Below, piece by piece: positions 49,209 through 58,270 of a stretch of DNA of 64,000 nucleotides. Numbering within the stretch: position 1 is the first letter of the stretch; the number at the start of each line of letters is the position of its first letter. The notes under the pieces are model-generated. The model did no database searches. It was not told the DNA's origin and saw only the letters and a list, made by a program, of their open reading frames with translations. The translations under genes and the position numbers were made by a program. Origin of the DNA: an uncultured Nitrospira sp. (GTDB lineage Bacteria; Nitrospirota; Nitrospiria; Nitrospirales; Nitrospiraceae); assembly GCA_902500805.1 (NCBI GenBank), contig CABVSA010000004.1, forward strand, positions 1 to 64,000. The letters run 5' to 3'.

Positions 49209-49955
49209 TTAGATGTGCGTGCGATTAGGGTCCTCCTGATAAAGACTAGTGTGAAGTATATAAGATTCTACCGGGGGGGGCAACATATTTGCCAGCGGGA
49301 GGCCGCATTTCACCCTCCTCCTGATCTCCGAGGCAGAGATGAGACAGGGAGGGAGCGGTAAACAGGTGAGACCGGATGCATCAGGGACGGCGATCTCCAT
49401 CCGGTCTAAGGTACCGAGATCTAATTGCTGAAGGGCCTCTGTATCCAGGTTGGACAGTAGGGGCATCTTGCTGAGGGATTGGAATGATTGTCCCGGTCGG
49501 GTGACGACCACAAAATGGCAGAGCCGTAAAAGTTGTTCAGGGGCTCTCCAGGTAGAGAACTCAAGAAAGGCATCTAAGCCAATGATAAAGAACAGGTTCC
49601 ATGATGGACCATATTGGGATCGGATTTCATGGACGGTGTCGATCGAGTATGACGTACCACCCCGATTGATCTCAATGGCCGATACTTCGAAGAAGGGGGT
49701 GTCAGCAATGGCCAGCTCGACCATTTTCAGGCGAATCTGTGCAGGGGCTAGTGATCCGCTCTGCTTGTGGGGTGGGTCTCCGGTTGGAATAAAGAGAACC
49801 CGAGAGAGTTGCAGACGTTCATACACGTGATGGGCGATCGCCAGATGGCCGTTGTGAATGGGGTTGAAGCTGCCACCGAGAAGGCCGAGACGGTTACCAT
49901 TCAAGCGTGAGGGGTGAGGGGTGAGGGGTGAGGGGTGAGGATTTGAAACATTCAT
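49209..49955 (-). CDS. nadD: Nicotinate-nucleotide adenylyltransferase
   Basis: 248 residues. The nucleotidyltransferase motif G-L-L-G-G-S-F-N-P-I-H-N-G-H-L is at 23-37 and I-S-A-S-E-I-R-R-R-V near 207-216. The enzyme makes nicotinate adenine dinucleotide in NAD synthesis. The first 19 residues (P-H-P-S-P-L-T-P-H-P-S) are encoded by a tandem heptanucleotide repeat and are absent from normal NadD, so the authentic start may be elsewhere or the N-terminus variable. An eight-G tract at 49273-49280 lies in the 3' part. The rsfS gene follows closely, an arrangement common in bacteria. Confidence 0.93.
   Translation of the reverse strand: MNVSNPHPSPLTPHPSRLNGNRLGLLGGSFNPIHNGHLAIAHHVYERLQLSRVLFIPTGDPPHKQSGSLAPAQIRLKMVELAIADTPFFEVSAIEINRGGTSYSIDTVHEIRSQYGPSWNLFFIIGLDAFLEFSTWRAPEQLLRLCHFVVVTRPGQSFQSLSKMPLLSNLDTEALQQLDLGTLDRMEIAVPDASGLTCLPLPPCLISASEIRRRVKCGLPLANMLPPPVESYILHTSLYQEDPNRTHI
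49908..49940 (+). repeat. Tandem heptanucleotide repeat, TGAGGGG x 4.7
   Basis: The plus strand from 49908 reads four perfect copies of TGAGGGG and then TGAGG. It lies at the 5' end of the nadD frame (minus strand). Seven is not a multiple of three, so gain or loss of one unit shifts the reading frame of the upstream start relative to the gene. Confidence 0.85.
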
Positions 49956-49978
49956 AACTCAAGACTGAGGACTCAGCG

Positions 49979-51100
49979 CTAGAGAATGACAAGATTGTCG
50001 CGGTGAATGACTTCCTCATACTCTTGGGGACCGAACTGTTCCTGAATGACGGTCGTCTTGAGGCCTTTCATCCGATTTAAGAGCTCCGACGACACGTTCA
50101 CCAGGCCTTTGGCAAACTCCTTTCCCTCTGGATCGAAGCAGCTCACCGGATCGCCCGCTTCGAATGGTCCGATGACCTCACGAATACCGGAGGCGAGCAG
50201 GCTTTTCCCCCGTTGAGCGAGCGCATCGACGGCCCCTTGGTCGAGGTGAATCTGCCCACGCGGGCGAAGTGTGAACGCGATCCAATGTTTCCGGCTGTTC
50301 AGGCGACGTTCCCTGGCCAGAAACAGACTTCCACCGGTTCCTGTGGTCAGGGCTGAGGCGAGGAGCCCGGCTCGTTCTCCACTGAGAATCAATGTAGAGA
50401 CTCCATATTGGCCGACCTTCTTGGCTGCCCGGAGCTTGGTGGCCATGCCCCCTGTGCCTTCGAAGGTGCTGGACATGCCGGCCAACCGCTCAATGTCGTC
50501 GGTGATAGCTGGGATGAATGGAATCAGGGTAGCTGAAGGATTTCTCCGAGGATCTTCTGTATAGAGCCCATCCACATCGGACAAAATCACCAAGAGGTCC
50601 GCATCCGCTAAGTGAGCCACTTCGCTGGCTAGGGTATCGTTGTCACCGACTCTGATCTCATCCACAGCGACGGTATCGTTCTCATTGATAATCGGGATAA
50701 TGCCAAAATCAATCAGAGTCGAAAGCGTATGGCGGGCATTGAGGAAGCGGCGACGGTCTTCAAGATCCTGGTGAGTGAGGAGAATCTGCGCCACCTGGAT
50801 CGAGAGGTGCTCGAAGGCCTTTTCATAGGCCCACATCAGGCGACTTTGCCCCACGGCTGCCGCGGCCTGCTTGACCGGAAGGTTTTTGGGGTATTCTTTC
50901 AGCTGCAGTTTTTTGATGCCGGAGACGATGGCGCCGGAGGAGACGATCAGGATCTCTCGTCCCTGCTTCTTGAGAGTCGCGATCTCGTCGGCCAACCGCT
51001 CAATTCTATCCGGGCGTAGCCCTTCTGCGCGTGATGCGATCAGGCTACTGCCGATTTTGATGACGATCCGCGTGGCCTGCGTTAGGACTGTGTCTCGCAT
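49979..51100 (-). CDS. proB: Glutamate 5-kinase
   Basis: 373 residues from the ATG at 51100 (M-R-D-T-V-L-T-Q-A-T-R-I-V-I-K-I-G-S-S). The amino-acid kinase fold is shown by K-I-G-S-S-L-I near the N-terminus, I-I-N-E-N-D-T-V-A-V-D-E-I and G-T-G-G-M-A-T-K-L-R-A-A. A PUA domain closes the protein (about 280-370). It phosphorylates glutamate in proline synthesis. It overlaps the end of obgE by 19 bases on the same strand, so it is part of the ribosomal-protein/obgE transcription unit. Confidence 0.95.
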   Translation of the reverse strand: MRDTVLTQATRIVIKIGSSLIASRAEGLRPDRIERLADEIATLKKQGREILIVSSGAIVSGIKKLQLKEYPKNLPVKQAAAAVGQSRLMWAYEKAFEHLSIQVAQILLTHQDLEDRRRFLNARHTLSTLIDFGIIPIINENDTVAVDEIRVGDNDTLASEVAHLADADLLVILSDVDGLYTEDPRRNPSATLIPFIPAITDDIERLAGMSSTFEGTGGMATKLRAAKKVGQYGVSTLILSGERAGLLASALTTGTGGSLFLARERRLNSRKHWIAFTLRPRGQIHLDQGAVDALAQRGKSLLASGIREVIGPFEAGDPVSCFDPEGKEFAKGLVNVSSELLNRMKGLKTTVIQEQFGPQEYEEVIHRDNLVIL

Positions 51101-52107
51101 GGCAGCATCCGTAGCATATCGACCTGTTTCCCGACATAGAGGATCAACTGGTCCAGCCCCGTATTTGTGGCGGCTGAGATCGGGAAGCAAGGATATCCTC
51201 GGTCCCGGCAATAGGCTTGAATCTGTTCCAGCCGTTCACCTGCCCCAACGACATCAATCTTAGTTGGAACGACGGCAAAGGGGCGGGTGGTCAGCCCCTG
51301 GTCATAGGCGGCCAGTTCTTGCCGGAGGGTCTCAAAGCTGCTTCGTGGATCATCGGTGGCCCATTCTGAGATATCGATCAAGTGGAGTAAAAACGCCGTC
51401 CGCTCGATATGGCGCAGAAACTGTACTCCCAGACCTTTTCCTTCATGCGCTCCTTCGATCAAGCCAGGGATATCGGCTACCACAAAGCTGCGGTCGGATC
51501 CCCATCGGACGACGCCAAGATTAGGAACCAACGTGGTGAAGGGGTAGTCGGCAATTTTCGGACGAGCCGCAGAAATGGCAGAGATGAGGGTCGACTTTCC
51601 TGCGTTGGGAAATCCAACAAGACCAACATCGGCCAGTAACTTGAGTTCGAGTCGTAATGTCCGCTCTTCACCAGGACTCCCTGGTGTGCACTTGGTTGGT
51701 ACACGATTGACGGATGTGGCGAAGTTGCTGTTGCCCTTTCCGCCACGCCCGCCTTGGGCGATCACGGCTGTTTGACCGTCTTCGGTGAAATCCGCGAGGA
51801 TGTCTTTCGACTCGTCGTCGTAGACAATGGTCCCGACTGGTACTCCGATCGTGACGTCGTCACCTGACCGTCCGGTACAGTTGGAACCACCGCCGTGTTT
51901 CCCGTCTTGCGCCTCGTAGTGGTTCTGATAGCGGAGGTCGAGCAGGGTTGTCAGCCGATGCGAGGCCGTCATGATGACATCGCCGCCATGACCGCCATCA
52001 CCGCCATCCGGACCCCCACGAGGGACAAACATCTCTCTTCGAAAGCTGCAGATGCCGTTTCCGCCTCGACCAGCTCGTACCGTCACGCGTACTTCGTCGA
52101 CAAACAT
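51082..52107 (-). CDS. obgE: Obg family GTPase
   Basis: 341 residues. The glycine-rich Obg fold occupies about 1-158 (V-R-A-G-R-G-G-N-G-I, G-G-P-D-G-G-D-G-G-H-G-G), and the G domain has G1 G-F-P-N-A-G-K-S-T (167-175), G2 (Y-P-F-T-T-L), G3 D-I-P-G-L and an N/T-K-I-D-type G4. It assists late 50S ribosome assembly and stress responses. The C-terminal OCT domain found in some Obg proteins is absent or very short. It follows rplU-rpmA on the same strand, the classical arrangement. Confidence 0.96.
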   Translation of the reverse strand: MFVDEVRVTVRAGRGGNGICSFRREMFVPRGGPDGGDGGHGGDVIMTASHRLTTLLDLRYQNHYEAQDGKHGGGSNCTGRSGDDVTIGVPVGTIVYDDESKDILADFTEDGQTAVIAQGGRGGKGNSNFATSVNRVPTKCTPGSPGEERTLRLELKLLADVGLVGFPNAGKSTLISAISAARPKIADYPFTTLVPNLGVVRWGSDRSFVVADIPGLIEGAHEGKGLGVQFLRHIERTAFLLHLIDISEWATDDPRSSFETLRQELAAYDQGLTTRPFAVVPTKIDVVGAGERLEQIQAYCRDRGYPCFPISAATNTGLDQLILYVGKQVDMLRMLPCETQS

Positions 52108-52232
52108 GGGATGTTAGTTTCCTACAGCTGAACTAAAGTGAAGAGACGGAAAAGTATACCCGACCATGAGGCGAAGAAGCAGGGAGAATCTATGTCTGCC
52201 CTGCTTGGGAAGGAGAGAGTAGAAAGGGAAGG

Positions 52233-52496
52233 CTAGGCCTTAGCGGAGCTCGGATACACACTGACTCTTCGTCTGCCGCGTCCACCTTCAAACTTGACTA
52301 CGCCGGTTGCTTTGGCGAACAGGGTATGGTCCCTTCCCAGATCCACATTGAAGCCAGGAAAAAACTTAGTCCCACGCTGGCGGACGATAATGCTCCCGGC
52401 TGTGACCGTCTGACCACCATACGCCTTCACCCCCAAATACTGGGGGTTACTGTCACGACCGTTACGTGATGATCCGCCACCTTTGTTTGTTGCCAT
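52233..52496 (-). CDS. rpmA: 50S ribosomal protein L27
   Basis: 87 residues beginning [16 protein letters not shown], with the L27 hallmark [15 protein letters not shown]. It is a 50S protein near the peptidyl-transferase centre. It lies 23 bases downstream of rplU and 125 bases upstream of obgE. The length is normal. Confidence 0.97.
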   Translation of the reverse strand: MATNKGGGSSRNGRDSNPQYLGVKAYGGQTVTAGSIIVRQRGTKFFPGFNVDLGRDHTLFAKATGVVKFEGGRGRRRVSVYPSSAKA

Positions 52497-52518
52497 GGTC
52501 TATCCTTCCTACTCGAAT

Positions 52519-52833
52519 TTATGCCGTTGCAATACCGGTAATCAGGAGCTTGGTGAATCCTTGCCGGTGCCCACGAGTACGTCGGTAGTTCTTGCGGCGT
52601 TTCTTCTTGAATACGGTAATCGATCGAGTCCGTCCTTGGCGCACAATTTCAGCTGTGACCTTGGCTCCCGGCACAAGAGGTTGCCCGATGAGGAATGTAG
52701 TGTCACCGTGCACGAGACGGACCTGATCGAGGTCCACTTGTGCACCGACATCGCCCGGCAGGCTTTCAACTTGAATCGTCGCTCCTGCTTCTACCCGATA
52801 TTGCTTACCACCTGTCTCAACAATCGCGTACAT
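52519..52833 (-). CDS. rplU: 50S ribosomal protein L21
   Basis: 104 residues: M-Y-A-I-V-E-T-G-G-K-Q-Y-R-V at the start and K-K-R-R-K-N-Y-R-R-T-R-G-H-R-Q near 80-95 are diagnostic. It is a structural protein of the large subunit. It heads the rplU-rpmA-obgE-proB series. The 216-base region upstream, up to the divergent PilZ gene, should hold its promoter; no riboswitch-like or terminator structure stands out. Confidence 0.97.
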   Translation of the reverse strand: MYAIVETGGKQYRVEAGATIQVESLPGDVGAQVDLDQVRLVHGDTTFLIGQPLVPGAKVTAEIVRQGRTRSITVFKKKRRKNYRRTRGHRQGFTKLLITGIATA

Positions 52834-53049
52834 ATCTCTTCTCCAGTCTTGAGGAACGGTTCATTTAACATGTGAGCGCAAGAAGTGTCAAGCCATCGGG
52901 AGCGCCATGCTTGAATTGGTGATCATTCATCGCCCCCTCTTTCGTGGGCTAGGATCACCTCCAAGCCAGCACGTATTCTTGCGCCACACTGCGTCGCTGT
53001 CGTTGATGTGGTGGTGATCGTCATTCTATTCCAAGTGAGTGATGAAAAC

Positions 53050-53394
53050 ATGGCGCATACCGGCAAGTTCGTGATTCGCACCTATCACCGGATTCCCGTT
53101 CGGTGCGAAGCCTACTACATGGGTGGTGACTTCCTCGGAAAGGGGACCGTCATGAACCTCTGTCGAAACGGGTTTCGTGTACTCGGCGATCATCAAGTCG
53201 TACCGGGAATGGAACTCACCGTGCGTCTCTCTCTCCCGGATAAGGATGGGCCGGTGGAAATCCAACGCGTTGTGGTTCGGTGGGTTCGCGGCCTGCTGTT
53301 TGGAGCGAAAATCATGACGATGAGTCCGGACGGAGAAGATCGAGTTGCCACGTTTCTGAGCGCTCGCCTTCGCGCCTATTGTGCCTCGTCCTAA
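53050..53394 (+). CDS. PilZ domain protein
   Basis: 114 residues from the ATG at 53050 (M-A-H-T-G-K-F-V-I-R-T-Y-H-R-I-P-V-R). The R-I-P-V-R-C segment followed about 25 residues later by N-L-C-R-N-G-F-R-V and the trailing V-V-V-R-W-V-R-G-L-L-F-G-A-K-I gives a PilZ barrel. The canonical c-di-GMP motif is R-x-x-x-R ... D/N-x-S-x-x-G; here the second half is N-L-C-R-N-G, with the Ser replaced by Cys, so nucleotide binding may be weak. An in-frame extension to 53008 is unlikely. It diverges from rplU. Confidence 0.78.
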   Translation: MAHTGKFVIRTYHRIPVRCEAYYMGGDFLGKGTVMNLCRNGFRVLGDHQVVPGMELTVRLSLPDKDGPVEIQRVVVRWVRGLLFGAKIMTMSPDGEDRVATFLSARLRAYCASS

Positions 53395-53530
53395 GCGTCG
53401 ACCTCATGACTGCATACTTCCTTGCCCGGGTTGAACCCCGTTTGCTTGACCCGAGGTCAGCTGCACGCTATAGTCCCTCACGCGAATCAAAGCAGTATCC
53501 TCACGATCCGTTGATGGAGCGCGCACCCAT

Positions 53531-54445
53531 ATGTTGGAGCCGGTTGAAAAAATCTGGATGGACGGGAAGTTCGTGCCTTGGGGAGAGGCGAACGTCCATG
53601 TCCTGACCCACTCGTTACACTATGGTCTGGCAGCATTCGAAGGCGTGCGCTGTTACAAAGGCAAGTCAGGATCCGCTATCTTTCGACTGCAAGAACATGT
53701 CGATCGATTGTTCGATTCGGCGCACATCAGCATGATGGTCATGCCGTACGATAAGAAGCAGATGACCGAGGCCATCGTGGAAACGGTTCGTGTAAATCGA
53801 CTGGATGCCTGTTACATCCGCCCCTTGGTTTTTATCGGGTATGGGGCGATGGGGGTGCATCCGGGGGACAACCCGATTCGGGTGGCCATCGCTGCGTGGA
53901 AGTGGGGGGCTTATTTGGGAGATGAGGCCCTTGCCAATGGGATGCGCGCGTGCGTGTCTTCCTTTACGCGACACCATGTGAATGTGTCCATGACCAGAGG
54001 GAAGATCTCCGGCTATTACGTGAACTCTATTCTTGCGAAACAGCAAGCGAAGGCTGATGGATACGACGAGGCGATTCTTCTCGATCCGGAGGGGTATGTC
54101 GCCGAAGGAACAGGGGAGAATGTGTTCATCATTCGCCGCGGTGTTCTGAAGACGACGCCGTTGACGTCAGTCCTGGAAGGGATTACGAGGAATTCCGTCA
54201 TCCAATTGGCGCAAGAGCGGAACATCACGGTCCTCGAAGAACGGTTTACGCGTGATGAAATGTACATTGCCGATGAAGTATTTGTAACAGGGACGGCTGC
54301 TGAACTGACTCCGGTCCGGGAGATTGACAATCGCCGTATCGGTACCGGGACACCCGGGCCGATTACGCGCGCGCTCCAAGACACCTTCTTCTCGATCGTG
54401 CGTGGTGAGGACTCCTCGCACCAATCCTGGCTGACCAAGATCTAG
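53531..54445 (+). CDS. ilvE: Branched-chain amino-acid aminotransferase
   Basis: 304 residues of the fold-type IV aminotransferase class. L-H-Y-G-L-A-A-F-E-G-V-R at 29-40, Y-I-R-P-L-V-F near 95-101, the PLP lysine Lys158 in R-G-K-I-S-G-Y-Y and E-G-T-G-E-N-V-F are all present. It transfers amino groups to or from leucine, isoleucine and valine. It is flanked by PilZ (same strand) and secG (convergent). Confidence 0.95.
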   Translation: MLEPVEKIWMDGKFVPWGEANVHVLTHSLHYGLAAFEGVRCYKGKSGSAIFRLQEHVDRLFDSAHISMMVMPYDKKQMTEAIVETVRVNRLDACYIRPLVFIGYGAMGVHPGDNPIRVAIAAWKWGAYLGDEALANGMRACVSSFTRHHVNVSMTRGKISGYYVNSILAKQQAKADGYDEAILLDPEGYVAEGTGENVFIIRRGVLKTTPLTSVLEGITRNSVIQLAQERNITVLEERFTRDEMYIADEVFVTGTAAELTPVREIDNRRIGTGTPGPITRALQDTFFSIVRGEDSSHQSWLTKI

Positions 54446-54544
54446 ACATCGCAGCCGCTCGCAACCATAGATGCCGGAAGGAGCGAGCGCTCCTCACCGG
54501 CAGGTACAAGTTCGTCCGATGACTCAGGTCGTTTCCGTGCTCGA

Positions 54545-54904
54545 TTAGTGGCTAGTTGAGGGAGAGTCAGCCGGGGAAGAGTGGGACTCACCCGATGGTT
54601 GCGCAGGCGGTGTAGCCGGAGCAGTTGTCGGCTCACTCTTGTGGTCGAGATCAATGACCGTCGAGGAGACATTTCGCTGTTTTGCCAAGATGGCCAGGCT
54701 GAGTGACGTTACCATAAAAATGGCAGCAACGAACACGGTCAGCTTACTCAGAAAGTTAGCCGGGCCGCGGCTTCCGAAGACCGTCTGACTGGACCCACCA
54801 AAGGCGGCCCCGATCTCCGCCCCTTTCCCGGACTGGAGTAGAATCGCTCCGATCATAAGAAAACAGATGAATACGTGGACGACCACGATTAGCGTGTATA
54901 ACAT
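54545..54904 (-). CDS. secG: Preprotein translocase subunit SecG
   Basis: 119 residues. Two membrane helices (about 3-22 and 53-72) surround the SecG signature L-L-Q-S-G-K-G-A-E-I-G-A-A-F-G-G-S-S-Q-T-V-F-G. SecG assists the SecYE channel. The tail from residue 85 is rich in Pro, Ser and Thr, longer than in E. coli but common in other phyla. It lies seven bases from tpiA on the same strand, a frequent arrangement. Confidence 0.93.
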   Translation of the reverse strand: MLYTLIVVVHVFICFLMIGAILLQSGKGAEIGAAFGGSSQTVFGSRGPANFLSKLTVFVAAIFMVTSLSLAILAKQRNVSSTVIDLDHKSEPTTAPATPPAQPSGESHSSPADSPSTSH

Positions 54905-54910
54905 GAACGT

Positions 54911-55693
54911 TCAGACTCCGATTGTTCGAGTAGTAGAAGCAAGATTGATGATTGTAGCAAAGGAGCTCACCTCTAGACAAGCGCCTCCGATCAGTGCGCC
55001 ATCCACCTGGTCCGACGACAAGAGTGAGGCGATATTCTGTGTGGTCACGCTGCCGCCATACAGAATCCTTGTCCGTTCAGCGATGACGGGAGAGGCGGTG
55101 GCGGAAAGAACAGCTCGGATCGTCTGATGCGCTGCAACGGCTTGCTCAGTGGTTGCCGATCGGCCGGTACCGATCGCCCATATCGGTTCATAAGCGACCG
55201 TGAGAGTTTCCAGGGTTTCGGTTGAAAATCCAGCCAAGCTCTCGTGGAGCTGCTGAGCGAGCACGTCGTCGGTTGAGCCGGCTTCTCGCTGCGCGAGTGA
55301 CTCACCGATGCAGAGGATCGGGCGAATCCCATATGCAAAGGCTGCCTGAAGTTTCTTGTGAATTCCGTCACCTCGTTCACCAAAGAGCGTTCGCCGTTCA
55401 GAATGGCCAAGAATCACATGGCGACAACCGAGGTCCTTCAGCATGGGGGCGGAGATCTCTCCGGTGTAGGCTCCTTTCGGTTCCCAAAACAGGTTTTGCG
55501 CCCCGAGCTGGATGAAAGACTCTGAGCCTAAGACCCTCCCGACCGATTCCAATGCCGTAAAGGGGGGAGCGACAACCAGTTCTACACCTGTGGGAATCTT
55601 CGAAAGGTGCTGGCTCAATTCACCGACAAACGTGGCCGCTTCGGATGCGGTCTTGTTCATCTTCCAATTGCCAACAATGAGCCGTGTACGCAC
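54911..55693 (-). CDS. tpiA: Triosephosphate isomerase
   Basis: 260 residues. The N-W-K-M-N-K motif carries the catalytic Lys, H-S-E-R-R holds the catalytic His in I-L-G-H-S-E-R-R, and the catalytic Glu is in V-A-Y-E-P-I-W-A-I-G-T-G. It interconverts dihydroxyacetone phosphate and glyceraldehyde 3-phosphate. The gene is part of the gapA-pgk-tpiA-secG series, all on the minus strand. Confidence 0.97.
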   Translation of the reverse strand: MRTRLIVGNWKMNKTASEAATFVGELSQHLSKIPTGVELVVAPPFTALESVGRVLGSESFIQLGAQNLFWEPKGAYTGEISAPMLKDLGCRHVILGHSERRTLFGERGDGIHKKLQAAFAYGIRPILCIGESLAQREAGSTDDVLAQQLHESLAGFSTETLETLTVAYEPIWAIGTGRSATTEQAVAAHQTIRAVLSATASPVIAERTRILYGGSVTTQNIASLLSSDQVDGALIGGACLEVSSFATIINLASTTRTIGV

Positions 55694-55732
55694 ACAATGT
55701 CCTGGGATTGAGGTTGTACTGAGAAACCGTCG

Positions 55733-56932
55733 TCAGTCCTGGCGATCAGGTAATGCCGCAAGGCCGGGTAATGTTTTACCTTCAAGCAGTTCCAGGGCTG
55801 CACCACCACCGGTGGAGATAAAGGACATATTCTCCGACACACCGGCTCGATGAACAGCGAGGGCCGTTTCACCGCCACCGACGATCGTCAGGGCGTACGC
55901 ATCGGCGATGGCGTGGGCCATGGCTAAGGTCCCTCTTGCATAGGCGTCGATTTCAAAGACACCCATCGGTCCGTTCCACAGAATGGTCTTGGCGTTCTGG
56001 ACCGCCTCATTGAAGAGTTTGACGGAGGCCGGGCCGATATCGAGGGCATACCACCCTTTCGGAATCTCCTGGACGGGGACAATCTTGGTTTCTGCACCGA
56101 CCTCTCGGCTGGCCGCGACTACACAGTCGACGGGGAGATAAAACTTGACCCCACGCGAGAGGGCATGGTCTTCGATGCCTCGCGCAAAATCCAGCATGTC
56201 CATTTCGCAGAGCGAGTTGCCGATCTCCATGCCTTTGGCCTTCAAGAAGGTGAACGCCATGCCGCCACCGATGATGACCTTGTCGACTTTCTTGCCGAGA
56301 TTCTCAATCACTCCGATTTTCCCGGACACTTTAGCGCCACCTAGAATGGCGGCAAACGGGCGTACGGGATTGGCGACGGCCCCCTCGAGGTACTCGATCT
56401 CCTTCTTGAGCAGTGCTCCTGCCGCAGCATCTTTAATGTATTTCGTAATGCCGACCGTCGAGGCGTGGGCGCGGTGCGCGGCTCCAAAGGCGTCGTTGAT
56501 AAACACGTCTCCCAGCGAGGCCAGGGCCTTCGCGAAGCCATCGTCGTTTTTCTCTTCGCCGGTATGAAACCGGAGGTTTTCGAGTAAGAGCACATCCCCG
56601 TCCTTCATCTTGGTGACCAGGTTCTCGACGGCTGGCCCTATGCAATCCGGAGCGAAGAGAACTTCTTTGCCAAGGAGCCGTCCCAAACGTTTGGCGACAG
56701 GAGCGAGGCTATATTTTGGTTCAAACGCGCCCTTCGGTCTGCCGAGGTGTGAACAGAGAATGACTTTCGCACCCTCATCAACGACGCGATTGATCGTCGG
56801 CAGGGTGGAGCGAATGCGGGTGTCGTCGGTAATTTGTAACGACTCGTCTAGGGGGACGTTGAAATCCGCTCGAATAATGACCCGTTTGCCACGAAGTTGC
56901 ACATCATCGATGGTTTTTTTGTGCAAGTTCAC
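55733..56932 (-). CDS. pgk: Phosphoglycerate kinase
   Basis: 399 residues. The substrate-binding R-A-D-F-N-V-P-L-D near residue 21, S-H-L-G-R-P-K-G and the C-terminal nucleotide region G-G-G-E-T-A / S-T-G-G-G-A-A-L-E are complete. It makes ATP from 1,3-bisphosphoglycerate, or runs in reverse for carbon fixation and gluconeogenesis, as an autotroph would need. It sits 40 bases upstream of tpiA. Confidence 0.97.
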   Translation of the reverse strand: MNLHKKTIDDVQLRGKRVIIRADFNVPLDESLQITDDTRIRSTLPTINRVVDEGAKVILCSHLGRPKGAFEPKYSLAPVAKRLGRLLGKEVLFAPDCIGPAVENLVTKMKDGDVLLLENLRFHTGEEKNDDGFAKALASLGDVFINDAFGAAHRAHASTVGITKYIKDAAAGALLKKEIEYLEGAVANPVRPFAAILGGAKVSGKIGVIENLGKKVDKVIIGGGMAFTFLKAKGMEIGNSLCEMDMLDFARGIEDHALSRGVKFYLPVDCVVAASREVGAETKIVPVQEIPKGWYALDIGPASVKLFNEAVQNAKTILWNGPMGVFEIDAYARGTLAMAHAIADAYALTIVGGGETALAVHRAGVSENMSFISTGGGAALELLEGKTLPGLAALPDRQD

Positions 56933-57022
56933 GGAAAGCTCCTTGGTGTAGGTTCATTCAGCAGCCCAAACGTCGGGATGGATGAGCAATGGAGCCGGCT
57001 CGGTCATCCCCGGCGCAGTCAG

Positions 57023-58126
<1,104 letters not shown>

Positions 58127-58270
58127 TCAAGATGGAAGGATGGGTGTGCCGTGCAAAAATGATGTAACAATATGCGGGCTTCGGAGTCTGTTGCAGCTCC
58201 AGGAGTTGCTTCCAGTTCTTCAGGAAGGCTAGAGTTCTCAGGTCTCTCGAACTATGAGGGTGTCAGACTG

